Source: Chryseobacterium takakiae (GTDB lineage Bacteria; Bacteroidota; Bacteroidia; Flavobacteriales; Weeksellaceae). Taken from it: DNA of 64,000 nt. The notes beneath the pieces are model-generated. The model was given only the letters and a program-made list of their open reading frames with translations, was not told where the DNA came from and did not search any database. A program made the translations under genes and the position numbers. Location: positions 1 through 64,000 of the forward strand of contig NZ_FQVO01000018.1 of NCBI RefSeq assembly GCF_900129385.1. Direction: 5' to 3'. Each line of letters starts with the position of its first letter. Positions within the stretch are counted from its first letter, which is position 1. Shown one piece after another: positions 7,209 to 15,052 of this stretch.

Positions 7209-8714
7209 ATGTCACAATCGCTTACAAGCAGAACGCCGAAACCAAAATACGACGTTGTTCTCATAGGTGGCGGAATTATGAGTGCCACTTTAGCCACATT
7301 ATTACATGAGTTTGATCCTGATCTTGAAATCGCTATTTTTGAAAGGTTAGGAAGGTTTGCTAAAGAAAGCACCGCTGCCTGGAATAATGCAGGAACAGGA
7401 CATTCCGCGTTTTGTGAGCTCAACTATACCCCCGAAAAGCCAGATGGAACAATCGATATCTCAAAAGCAGAAAGTATAGCAGAACAATTTGAAATTTCAA
7501 AACAGTTTTGGTCATATTTAATTAATAAAGGATATATTCAGCAGCCGAAGGATTTCATCAATTCCTGTCCGCATATGAGCCTGGTGTTCGGTGCAAAAGA
7601 TTCCGAATACCTCAAAAAGCGCTATGAAAAAATGTCCGAATCCATTTTATTTAAAGGAATGGAATTCACCACAGATCATGGAAAGCTAAAAGAATGGATT
7701 CCTCTTGTCATGAGTAAAAGAAACGGTTCCGAAGTAATGGCTGCCACCAAAATGGATATGGGAACCGATGTTAATTTCGGCACCCTTACCAGAAAAATGG
7801 GAAGACATCTGCTAGAGGATTCTAATGTTGAAGTATTTTTGTATCATGAAGTTAAAGATATTGATCCTAAAGAAGACGGGACCTGGGAAATGAAGGTGAA
7901 AGATAGAATTCACAATCATAAACAGGAAGTGGAAGCAGATTTCGTATTCATCGGAGCAGGAGGTTATGCATTACCGCTATTGGACAGCTCAGATATTAAA
8001 GAAAGTGAAGGGTATGGAGGATTTCCTGTTTCCGGGCAATGGCTGGTAAGTCATAATCAGGAATTGGTGGAAAAGCATAATGCAAAAGTATACACCCAGG
8101 CAACCGTTGACGCGCCGCCAATGTCCGTCCCGCACCTGGATCTGAGAATTATAGATGGTGAGAAAGCTTTACTGTTCGGTCCTTTTGCAGGATTTTCAAC
8201 AAAATTCCTCAAAGAAGGCAGTTATCTGGATCTTCCGGAGAGCGTCAATACAAAAAACCTGAGATCACTTTTCGGAGCATGGTGGCATAACATTCCCTTA
8301 ACAAAATATCTTATTCAGCAGGTAGCCATGACGAAGGCTCAGAGAATTCAACATTTGAGAGAATTTATCAAAGATGCCAAGGAAGAAGACTGGGAACTTA
8401 AAGTGGCCGGGCAAAGAGTACAGATCATTAAAAAAGATGAGAAAGACGGTGGAAAACTGGAGTTCGGAACTGAAGTGGTCGTTAATAAAAGAGGAACCAT
8501 TGCTTCCTTATTAGGTGCTTCACCGGGTGCGTCAACAGCCGTTTACGCGATGCTGAACGTCCTGGAAAGATGTTTCCCTGAAAAGCTTCACGGAGAATGG
8601 AAAGACAAGCTGATGGAAATGATTCCTTCTTACGGGCAAAAGCTGGCTGCCAATCCGGAACTGACCGAAGAAGTGAGGAATTATACCAAAGAAAAATTAC
8701 AACTAGAATATTAA
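7209..8714 (+). CDS. mqo: Malate:quinone oxidoreductase
   Basis: A 501-residue peripheral-membrane FAD enzyme oxidising malate to oxaloacetate and passing electrons to quinone. The N-terminal FAD motif is VVLIGGGIMSATLATLLHE. STAAWNNAGTGHSAFCELNYTP follows, the signature stretch of the Mqo family. VFIGAGGYALPLL and the C-terminal GASPGASTAVYAM are also present. The length is normal for the family. It is a single gene, and a heptad repeat array begins 4 nt after its stop codon. Confidence 0.96.
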   Translation: MSQSLTSRTPKPKYDVVLIGGGIMSATLATLLHEFDPDLEIAIFERLGRFAKESTAAWNNAGTGHSAFCELNYTPEKPDGTIDISKAESIAEQFEISKQFWSYLINKGYIQQPKDFINSCPHMSLVFGAKDSEYLKKRYEKMSESILFKGMEFTTDHGKLKEWIPLVMSKRNGSEVMAATKMDMGTDVNFGTLTRKMGRHLLEDSNVEVFLYHEVKDIDPKEDGTWEMKVKDRIHNHKQEVEADFVFIGAGGYALPLLDSSDIKESEGYGGFPVSGQWLVSHNQELVEKHNAKVYTQATVDAPPMSVPHLDLRIIDGEKALLFGPFAGFSTKFLKEGSYLDLPESVNTKNLRSLFGAWWHNIPLTKYLIQQVAMTKAQRIQHLREFIKDAKEEDWELKVAGQRVQIIKKDEKDGGKLEFGTEVVVNKRGTIASLLGASPGASTAVYAMLNVLERCFPEKLHGEWKDKLMEMIPSYGQKLAANPELTEEVRNYTKEKLQLEY

Positions 8715-8717
8715 AAG

Positions 8718-8819
8718 TAGGAGGTGAGAAGTGAGAAGTGAGAGGTAAGAAGTGAGATGTTAGTAGTCATGTATTTTTTTATACAATCAGCTTCTTACCA
8801 TTTACTTTTCACGGCTTAC
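8718..8819. repeat. Heptad repeat array with inverted partner
   Basis: Five or so GTGAGAA-type heptads at 8718-8758 are followed by a partly matching reverse-complement stretch (CTTCTTACC..TTTTCAC) at 8791-8819. It is a smaller version of the block at 72-598 and lies between mqo and the next gene. It probably forms a hairpin in RNA. Confidence 0.5.
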
Positions 8820-8831
8820 TGTATTAAAAAT

Positions 8832-9236
8832 ATGTCAGAAACTATTGCAAAACCTGTTATTGTTAAAGAATTACTGGAATCCTTACAAACTGAAGTTCAG
8901 GAAGAACAGCAGGTGATCGTGCATTGTTGTTTCCCGGCTTCTCCATTTTTAGGAAATCTGATCAGAATCTGGCATTCAACCTATCTTTTTGATAATCAGT
9001 CGGATCACAAGAGCAGGCTGATTCATGCGGAAAATATCACTATCTACCCGAACTGGACACCGGTACCGTTTATGAAAGACTTTTGGTTTACTCTGGTTTT
9101 TTCAGGACTTCCTAAAGACTGTAAAAGTTTTGATCTGAAAGAGGTTATCCCGGAAGAAGGTGGATTTTTCGTAGAGTCGATCAAAAGAAATTCCTCTGAT
9201 ATTTACCGGGTGAAGATTTCGGAGTCTTATATATAA
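8832..9236 (+). CDS. Conserved-looking hypothetical protein
   Basis: A 134-residue soluble protein with no signal peptide or membrane segment. An in-frame ATG exists earlier at 8757, but it lies inside the heptad repeat array. The start at 8832 (MSETIAKPVIVKELL) is preferred. Visible features are an N-terminal acidic helix (EVQEEQQ), a hydrophobic strand with two cysteines (VIVHCCFPASPF), and an aromatic stretch (YPNWTPVPFMKDFWFTLVF). I do not recognise the family. Base composition matches neighbouring genes. Confidence 0.65.
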   Translation: MSETIAKPVIVKELLESLQTEVQEEQQVIVHCCFPASPFLGNLIRIWHSTYLFDNQSDHKSRLIHAENITIYPNWTPVPFMKDFWFTLVFSGLPKDCKSFDLKEVIPEEGGFFVESIKRNSSDIYRVKISESYI

Positions 9237-9359
9237 GAGACTGTGATGTTAAGGCTAAGGTTGTTTCTTGGCTGCACACATTGCTGTTGCTAATGGAAAT
9301 ATACGATAAAATATAAAAAAATCTTTGCGAACTTCGCGTTAAAGTAAAATCTTCTTACC

Positions 9360-9974
9360 ATGAAAAAATACCTGTTCCTATTTTTACTTTTACCTGTGCT
9401 GGTCTTCTCTCAAAAAGATTCACAACAAATAGCTGTGGTAAAAAAATTCCAAAAAGAGCTGAATGCAGAATATCTCAACCCTAAAGAAACACCTTTGCGC
9501 GGAGATAATTTCAAAAATTTTAAACAGCATCCTTTCTTTCCAATTGATATAAAATACAGAGTCGCGGCAAAATTTACCAAAACCGAAAATGCACAACCTT
9601 TTGATCTTCCTACCTCTTCCGGAAAATCAAAGTCATACAGAGAATACGGGAAAGCAACTTTTGAACTTGGCGGAAAGTCCTACACATTGGCTCTTTATCA
9701 AAGTTTGGACTTACTCAAACAAAAGAAATACAAAGATTATCTTTTTCTGCCGTTTCGTGATGCAACCAACGGAAAAGAAACCTATGGCGGCGGAAAATAC
9801 ATGGATCTAAAAATTCCTAAAGGCAATACCATCATTCTGGATTTTAATACATCTTATCAACCGTATTGCGCCTACAATGCCTACGATTACAATTGCCCGA
9901 TTGTTCCCGAAGAAAACAGGCTGCCTCTTGAAATAAGAGCGGGCGTAATGTATGAAGACATCTATCATCACTAA
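9360..9974 (+). CDS. DUF1684 domain protein, exported
   Basis: A 204-residue protein with a cleavable signal peptide (about residues 1-17, ending LVFSQ). The rest matches DUF1684: a SYREYGKATFELGGKSYTL region, then FLPFRDATNGKETYGGGKYMDL, LDFNTSYQPYCAYNAYDYNCPIVPEENRLP and a final IRAG. The two nearby cysteines (CAYN, CPIVP) are typical of the family. Biochemical function is unknown; the predicted location is the periplasm or outer membrane face. The next gene starts 3 nt after its stop, so the two are co-transcribed. Confidence 0.85.
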   Translation: MKKYLFLFLLLPVLVFSQKDSQQIAVVKKFQKELNAEYLNPKETPLRGDNFKNFKQHPFFPIDIKYRVAAKFTKTENAQPFDLPTSSGKSKSYREYGKATFELGGKSYTLALYQSLDLLKQKKYKDYLFLPFRDATNGKETYGGGKYMDLKIPKGNTIILDFNTSYQPYCAYNAYDYNCPIVPEENRLPLEIRAGVMYEDIYHH

Positions 9975-9977
9975 TAT

Positions 9978-10451
9978 ATGGTACACTTAAAATTTTATGA
10001 ACAAAAAGATTTTCCCGGAGTAGATTATGCTCTGGATGAAAACCAGCTGCAATATACCGCAAGCGCAGGACAGGCGTTGCAGAGAATCGAAGAACGTGAG
10101 GATACCCTTGCTTTTCCGATAACCATTTTTGAAGATGAACATCCTGCCGGTTTCTTTGTGCTGGATTTCGGAAATGATAAATTTGATCTTACCGATAATA
10201 AAAATGCGATGCTGCTGCGATCATTTTCCATAAACCCTAAACTGCAGGGTAAGGGTATTGGAAAAACAGCAATGATTCAGGTAGACGAATTCGTTCGGGA
10301 GAATTTTAAAGACTGCGATGAAATTGTTCTTGCCGTAAACCAGAACAATATTGCCGCTTTTCAGCTATATCGTAATACAGGATATCATTACGAAGGAAAA
10401 ACGAGAATCGGAAGAAGCGGACCGCAATACATCATGTTTAAAAAACTTTAA
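9978..10451 (+). CDS. GNAT family N-acetyltransferase
   Basis: A 157-residue cytosolic protein with the GNAT acetyl-CoA loop NPKLQGKGIGKTAM at about residues 90-104 and the C-terminal strand-helix element VNQNNIAAFQLYRNTGYHYEG. The N-terminal half is more variable and gives no substrate clue. The start lies 3 nt after the DUF1684 gene, implying translational coupling. Confidence 0.88.
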   Translation: MVHLKFYEQKDFPGVDYALDENQLQYTASAGQALQRIEEREDTLAFPITIFEDEHPAGFFVLDFGNDKFDLTDNKNAMLLRSFSINPKLQGKGIGKTAMIQVDEFVRENFKDCDEIVLAVNQNNIAAFQLYRNTGYHYEGKTRIGRSGPQYIMFKKL

Positions 10452-10525
10452 GAATTTTTTAAGTGAAATTTTTATGTTTGGCGTGATCCTTTCAGCTACA
10501 TTTGAGTAACATCAAATAATAAAAC

Positions 10526-11335
10526 ATGGAAATTTCTCTCAGAAATCAAGTGGCCATTGTCACCGGAGCTTCCAGCGGAATAGGTTCGGGAATTGCAAAA
10601 TCACTTGCTGCCGCCGGAGCTGCCGTCATTGTAAATCACTCATCCGAACATTCAGCAGATGAAGCCCGTAATATTTTAAAGGAAATAACGGACGCCGGAG
10701 GAACCGGAATCACTTATCAGTGTGATGTTTCCAGTGAAGAGCAGGTCATCAAAATGTTTCAGGAGGTCATCTCGCAATTCGGAACTGTTGATATTCTTAT
10801 TAACAACGCCGGGGTTCAGAAAGACGCAAAATTCACTGAAATGACGCTTGACCAATGGAATACTGTAATCAATATCAACCTTACAGGCCAGTTCTTATGT
10901 GCCCGTGAAGCCATAAAAGAATTTCTTCGCCGAGGTATCGATACTTCACGATCCGTTGCCTGCGGAAAAATAATTCATATCAGTTCGGTTCATGAAGTTA
11001 TTCCCTGGGCCGGCCACGCCAATTATGCAGCCAGCAAAGGAGCAATCCGCATGTTGATGCAGACACTTGCTCAAGAATACGGAGCGGATAAAATCCGTGT
11101 CAATTCTATTTGTCCGGGTGCTATTCAGACGCCGATTAATAAAGACGCCTGGAGTACTCCCGAAGCCATGGATGCTCTCATGAAACTTGTCCCTTATAAC
11201 AGAATCGGAAAACCGGAGGATATTGGAAATCTTGCGGTATTTCTGGCCAGTGATCTTGCAGATTATATTTCCGGTGCGAGTATATTTGTAGACGGAGCCA
11301 TGACTACTTTTGAAAGCTTTTCTACGGGAGGATAA
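10526..11335 (+). CDS. SDR family oxidoreductase, glucose 1-dehydrogenase-like
   Basis: A 269-residue classical short-chain dehydrogenase. It has the cofactor motif TGASSGIGSG (about 13-22), NNAGVQ, the catalytic Ser in HISSVHE, and YAASKG (Tyr/Lys pair). ICPGAIQTPI and the C-terminal FVDGAMT also fit. The N-terminal motif pattern fits the glucose/ribitol dehydrogenase group. The next gene encodes a large glycosidase, so sugar oxidation is plausible. A TACATTTG box at 10497 precedes the gene. A very stable hairpin follows it. Confidence 0.88.
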   Translation: MEISLRNQVAIVTGASSGIGSGIAKSLAAAGAAVIVNHSSEHSADEARNILKEITDAGGTGITYQCDVSSEEQVIKMFQEVISQFGTVDILINNAGVQKDAKFTEMTLDQWNTVININLTGQFLCAREAIKEFLRRGIDTSRSVACGKIIHISSVHEVIPWAGHANYAASKGAIRMLMQTLAQEYGADKIRVNSICPGAIQTPINKDAWSTPEAMDALMKLVPYNRIGKPEDIGNLAVFLASDLADYISGASIFVDGAMTTFESFSTGG

Positions 11336-11371
11336 AATTTGGGCGCACATTTCCGGCTTTCACTACTCGCT

Positions 11372-11420
11372 TTTTTCTGTTTTTCGGCGGCGGCAAAGCC
11401 GCCGCCGAAAAACAGAAAAA
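11372..11420. repeat. 23-bp perfect hairpin, GC-rich core, AAA loop
   Basis: The stem is perfect from 11372-11394 to 11398-11420 with only three loop bases; its core is CGGCGGCGGC. The T- and A-runs form the outer part of the stem, so it can work as a terminator in either direction. The flanks carry a direct GGGCGCA repeat (11341 and about 11446), which suggests a larger repeat element of about 120 bp rather than a simple terminator. Confidence 0.7.
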
Positions 11421-11694
11421 GAGCTCAGACAGGCCGTTCAATCCGGGGCGCATGTTTGGCAAAGCATAAAAGGAAGCCATTTCAATGTGAATAAACAATC
11501 TCATTACGGTCAATTTAAATACAGCTCAACAATGTTCCTGTATTTCAAAAAAAGTGAAATGGCCTTGTTTATCTTAATATATGGAAGGTTGATAAAATAA
11601 TTTGTGTAGTCTTGCGGTTCATAAAGAATATAATGCACTTCAATGCTTTCAGAACAAAAATATCATAAATCAATCATCAATCATCAACAGCAGC

Positions 11695-14349
11695 ATGAAA
11701 GAAAAAGAAAGAATCTCCGATATCACTTGGAAAAAATGGGGGCCTTATGTCAGCAACCGGGAGTGGGGATTGGTACGCGAAGATTACAGTGCCGATGGAG
11801 ACGCCTGGAACTATACCACACATGATACGGCAGAGGCAAAAGCATATCGTTGGGGAGAAGAAGGCATCTGCGGCATTTGCGATGATCTTCAGAAACTCGT
11901 ATTTTCTTTTGGATTCTGGAATAAGAAAGATAAAATAGTGAAAGAGCGGTTCTTCGGACTTACCAACGGACAGGGAAATCACGGAGAAGATGTGAAGGAG
12001 TATTACTATTATCTGGATTCCACACCGACACATTCTTATATGAAGATGCTTTACAAATATCCTCAAAATACATTTCCTTATGAGGACCTCATCAAAACAA
12101 ACACAGAAAGAAGCAAGCAGGACCCTGAATATGAGTTGATCGACACCGGAATTTTTGATAACAATGAGTATTTTGATATTTTCATCGAATATGCAAAAGC
12201 CGATTCCCAGGATATTCTGATTCAGCTTACCATTGTCAATAAATCGGAAAAAAAAGTTCCTCTCGTAATTCTTCCAACATTATGGTTCAGAAATACATGG
12301 CGGTGGGGTTATGATGATTATATGCCCTGTATGAATTCGGACGGAGTAAATGCTGTGAAAATTCAGCATAAGGATTTAGAAATCAAAAACTTTTATGCAG
12401 AGTATTCTGAACAGAGTTTATTCTGTGATAATGAAACCAATAACGAAAAACTGTATCAGTGTCCCAACCAAAGGGATTACACCAAAGATGGGATTAATGA
12501 TTTTATTATCAATGGAAATTTACCATCCGTAAATCCCCGGAATATAGGTACGAAAGCGGCTTGTTTAATCAATGAACATTTTAATCCAAAAGAAGAAAAA
12601 GTTTTTAAGTTCAGACTAACGGATAAAGATTTGAGTAAACCTTTTTCCGGATTTGATGAAATTTTCAGTCAGCGACAGCAGGAAGCAGATGAATTTTACA
12701 AAGAAATTCAGGACGGCATTAAAACGGAAGATGAAAAATTGGTACAGCGGCAGGCTTTTGCAGGAATGCTATGGAGCAAGATGTTTTACCATTACAATGT
12801 CGAAAAATGGCTGAAAGGCGATCCTGCGCAGCCACAACCTCCAAAATCTCGGGATAAGATCCGGAATTTCCAGTGGAAACACCTCAACAATGAACATATC
12901 ATTTCAATGCCGGATAAATGGGAATATCCGTGGTATGCAACATGGGATCTGGCTTTTCATACGATCAGCTTTTCATTGATTGATCCTGATTTTGCCAAAC
13001 ATCAGCTGAAATTATTCCTTTTTGAATGGTATATGCATCCCAACGGGCAGCTCCCTGCTTACGAATGGGATTTTAATGATGTGAATCCGCCGGTTCATGC
13101 GTGGGCCGTTTTCCGGGTTTTTAAAATTGATGAGTATTTAAAAGGAAAACCAGACCTGCCATTCCTGGAAAGTGCATTTCAAAAACTGCTGATGAATTTT
13201 ACCTGGTGGGTTAATAAAAAGGATAACAATGGCAATAATATTTTTGAAGGCGGATTTTTAGGGCTGGATAATATCGGGGTTTTTGATCGTAATACACCGC
13301 TTCCCGACGGTGAACACCTGGAGCAGTCGGATGGTACCAGCTGGATGGCCATGTTTGCCCTTAATATGATGAGAATTGCTTTAGAGCTGGCTTTATACAA
13401 TAAAGTTTATGAGGAAATGGCTATCAAGTTTTTTGAACATTTTCTGGCGATTGCCAATTCTCTTGCTAATATGGGGGATGAATGCTTCAGTCTTTGGGAT
13501 GATGAAGATGAATTCTTCTATGACGCGCTTTCATTTGGGGAAAAAGATCATATGTATTTAAAAATCAGGACTATTGTTGGCCTTATTCCGATGTTTGCCG
13601 TTGAAATTATTGATGATGAAATGATTGAAAATCTTCCTAATTTTAAAAAAAGAATGCAGTGGGTGCTGGAGAACAAACCGGAGCTTGCTGCTTTGGTTTC
13701 TCATTGGGAGGTTAAAGGGGAAGATTCAAAACATCTGCTTTCCCTGCTTCGTGGGCATCGTTTAAAAAGACTGCTTCACAGAATGCTGAATCCTGAAGAA
13801 TTTTTGAGCGATTTCGGAGTTCGTGCTCTTTCTAAAGAATATGAAAAAAATCCGTTTAGCCTGCATCTGAATGGTAAAGACTACACCGTAAAATACACAC
13901 CCGCAGAAAGCGATAGCCTGCTTTTCGGAGGGAACAGCAACTGGCGCGGTCCGGTATGGTTCCCTATAAATTTTTTAATTATTGAAAGCCTTCAACGCTT
14001 TTTCTTTTACTACAGTCCGGATTTTCTGGTAGAATGTCCTACGGGAAGTGGAAATTATTTAAACCTTGATCAGATTGCGGATGAACTCAGCAAAAGACTA
14101 TCCAGTATATTTTTAAAAGATAAAGAAGGAAACCGTCCTTTCAACGGTCAGTATCCAAGATTTCAGACTGATCCGGATTTTAAAGATTATATTATATTTT
14201 ATGAATATTTTCACGGAGACAACGGGCGTGGAGTAGGCGCTTCCCACCAGACAGGCTGGACGGGTCTTATTGCAAAAATCCTAATGCCCCGGTTTTCAAA
14301 GAAAAAAATTGCTGAATCTGAAACCGAAATGCCGGATCAAAAAAAATGA
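11695..14349 (+). CDS. GH63/MGH1-like glucosidase
   Basis: About 884 residues from the preferred start at 11695 (MKEKERISDITWKKWG). In-frame codons run back to 11602 but lack family-like sequence. The protein resembles mannosyl-oligosaccharide-glucosidase-like (MGH1/GH63) proteins of bacteria. An N-terminal beta domain (WGPYVSNREWGLVREDYSADGDAW ..) leads to an (alpha/alpha)-barrel with WYATWDLAFHTISF, GQLPAYEWDFNDVNPPVHAWA, EQSDGTSWMAMF, GNSNWRGPVWFPIN and GASHQTGWTGL. These are the conserved substrate-site stretches. No signal peptide is visible, so it is probably cytosolic and acts on alpha-glucosides taken up by the cell. Confidence 0.88.
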   Translation: MKEKERISDITWKKWGPYVSNREWGLVREDYSADGDAWNYTTHDTAEAKAYRWGEEGICGICDDLQKLVFSFGFWNKKDKIVKERFFGLTNGQGNHGEDVKEYYYYLDSTPTHSYMKMLYKYPQNTFPYEDLIKTNTERSKQDPEYELIDTGIFDNNEYFDIFIEYAKADSQDILIQLTIVNKSEKKVPLVILPTLWFRNTWRWGYDDYMPCMNSDGVNAVKIQHKDLEIKNFYAEYSEQSLFCDNETNNEKLYQCPNQRDYTKDGINDFIINGNLPSVNPRNIGTKAACLINEHFNPKEEKVFKFRLTDKDLSKPFSGFDEIFSQRQQEADEFYKEIQDGIKTEDEKLVQRQAFAGMLWSKMFYHYNVEKWLKGDPAQPQPPKSRDKIRNFQWKHLNNEHIISMPDKWEYPWYATWDLAFHTISFSLIDPDFAKHQLKLFLFEWYMHPNGQLPAYEWDFNDVNPPVHAWAVFRVFKIDEYLKGKPDLPFLESAFQKLLMNFTWWVNKKDNNGNNIFEGGFLGLDNIGVFDRNTPLPDGEHLEQSDGTSWMAMFALNMMRIALELALYNKVYEEMAIKFFEHFLAIANSLANMGDECFSLWDDEDEFFYDALSFGEKDHMYLKIRTIVGLIPMFAVEIIDDEMIENLPNFKKRMQWVLENKPELAALVSHWEVKGEDSKHLLSLLRGHRLKRLLHRMLNPEEFLSDFGVRALSKEYEKNPFSLHLNGKDYTVKYTPAESDSLLFGGNSNWRGPVWFPINFLIIESLQRFFFYYSPDFLVECPTGSGNYLNLDQIADELSKRLSSIFLKDKEGNRPFNGQYPRFQTDPDFKDYIIFYEYFHGDNGRGVGASHQTGWTGLIAKILMPRFSKKKIAESETEMPDQKK

Positions 14350-14365
14350 GCAGCTGAATGGTGCT

Positions 14366-15052
14366 TTATTCAAAAATCTGCTGAATGACTTCCAATGATG
14401 GCGGAATTCTGAAATCTGTTATGTGATAATGATAATAAACCAGAATGCTGTCAAGAAAATCTTTCCTGTAGGATGAAGGGATTTTAATCCGGTATGGATC
14501 TACTGAAGAAAGAATGGCCTGCCATATTGCGGAGATCTCCTCATTAAAGATCTGATGCATCAATTCAGAAGAAAACGTACCGGTTTCCGGATCAAGAAAT
14601 TTCCCATTGTTCAGGAGCGGGGCAACGCCCTGAATTTTCAGAATTTTAATCAGGAAAATCAAATGAGACTGATAGTTATGGTTTTCAAGTTCATCAATAA
14701 ATTCTTCAAGACAGAAAAATAGATGATGATTTTTATTTTCATGTTTTAAATTCTGATTCAGAAAGTCTGAAATGAAAAATACCACCGAATTGCAACGGAT
14801 ATCTGTATAAATATCATTGTTTTTGATCATCTCAAACCGGGAAATGGTCTGTATTCCGTTTCCTCTTGGGGGAAGCAGGGAAAAATTAAGTTTACTTAAC
14901 GGCAGGAGTAGGGCTTTTTTCTTATTCTTTTTGGTATAAATACCTTTCAGGAAATAAGACTGAAACCCTTCTTCTTCCGTGAAACAATGCAGTACTGCAT
15001 CATTTTCACCATATTTTATATAAGATAATAAAAAGCCGTTTTGTGAATTCAT
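14366..15052 (-). CDS. recO: DNA repair protein RecO
   Basis: A 228-residue protein matching RecO: an N-terminal OB-fold (NGFLLSYIKYGENDAVLHCFTEEEGFQSYFLKG), then a helical C-terminal domain. The zinc cysteines seen in some RecO proteins are absent, as is usual in Flavobacteriia. It loads RecA on SSB-covered DNA with RecR. Its start codon overlaps the porZ stop by one base, so it is translated from the porZ message. Confidence 0.88.
   Translation of the reverse strand: MNSQNGFLLSYIKYGENDAVLHCFTEEEGFQSYFLKGIYTKKNKKKALLLPLSKLNFSLLPPRGNGIQTISRFEMIKNNDIYTDIRCNSVVFFISDFLNQNLKHENKNHHLFFCLEEFIDELENHNYQSHLIFLIKILKIQGVAPLLNNGKFLDPETGTFSSELMHQIFNEEISAIWQAILSSVDPYRIKIPSSYRKDFLDSILVYYHYHITDFRIPPSLEVIQQIFE

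Noticed and set aside
9310..9345. Possible conserved repeat before the DUF1684 gene (CTTTGCG..CTTCGCG)
   Set aside because: It looks like a short repeat sometimes seen in this group, but a single copy is not enough to call it.
11602..11694. Upstream extension of the GH63-like gene
   Set aside because: The extra 31 codons lack family similarity, and the ATG at 11695 gives the expected N-terminus.
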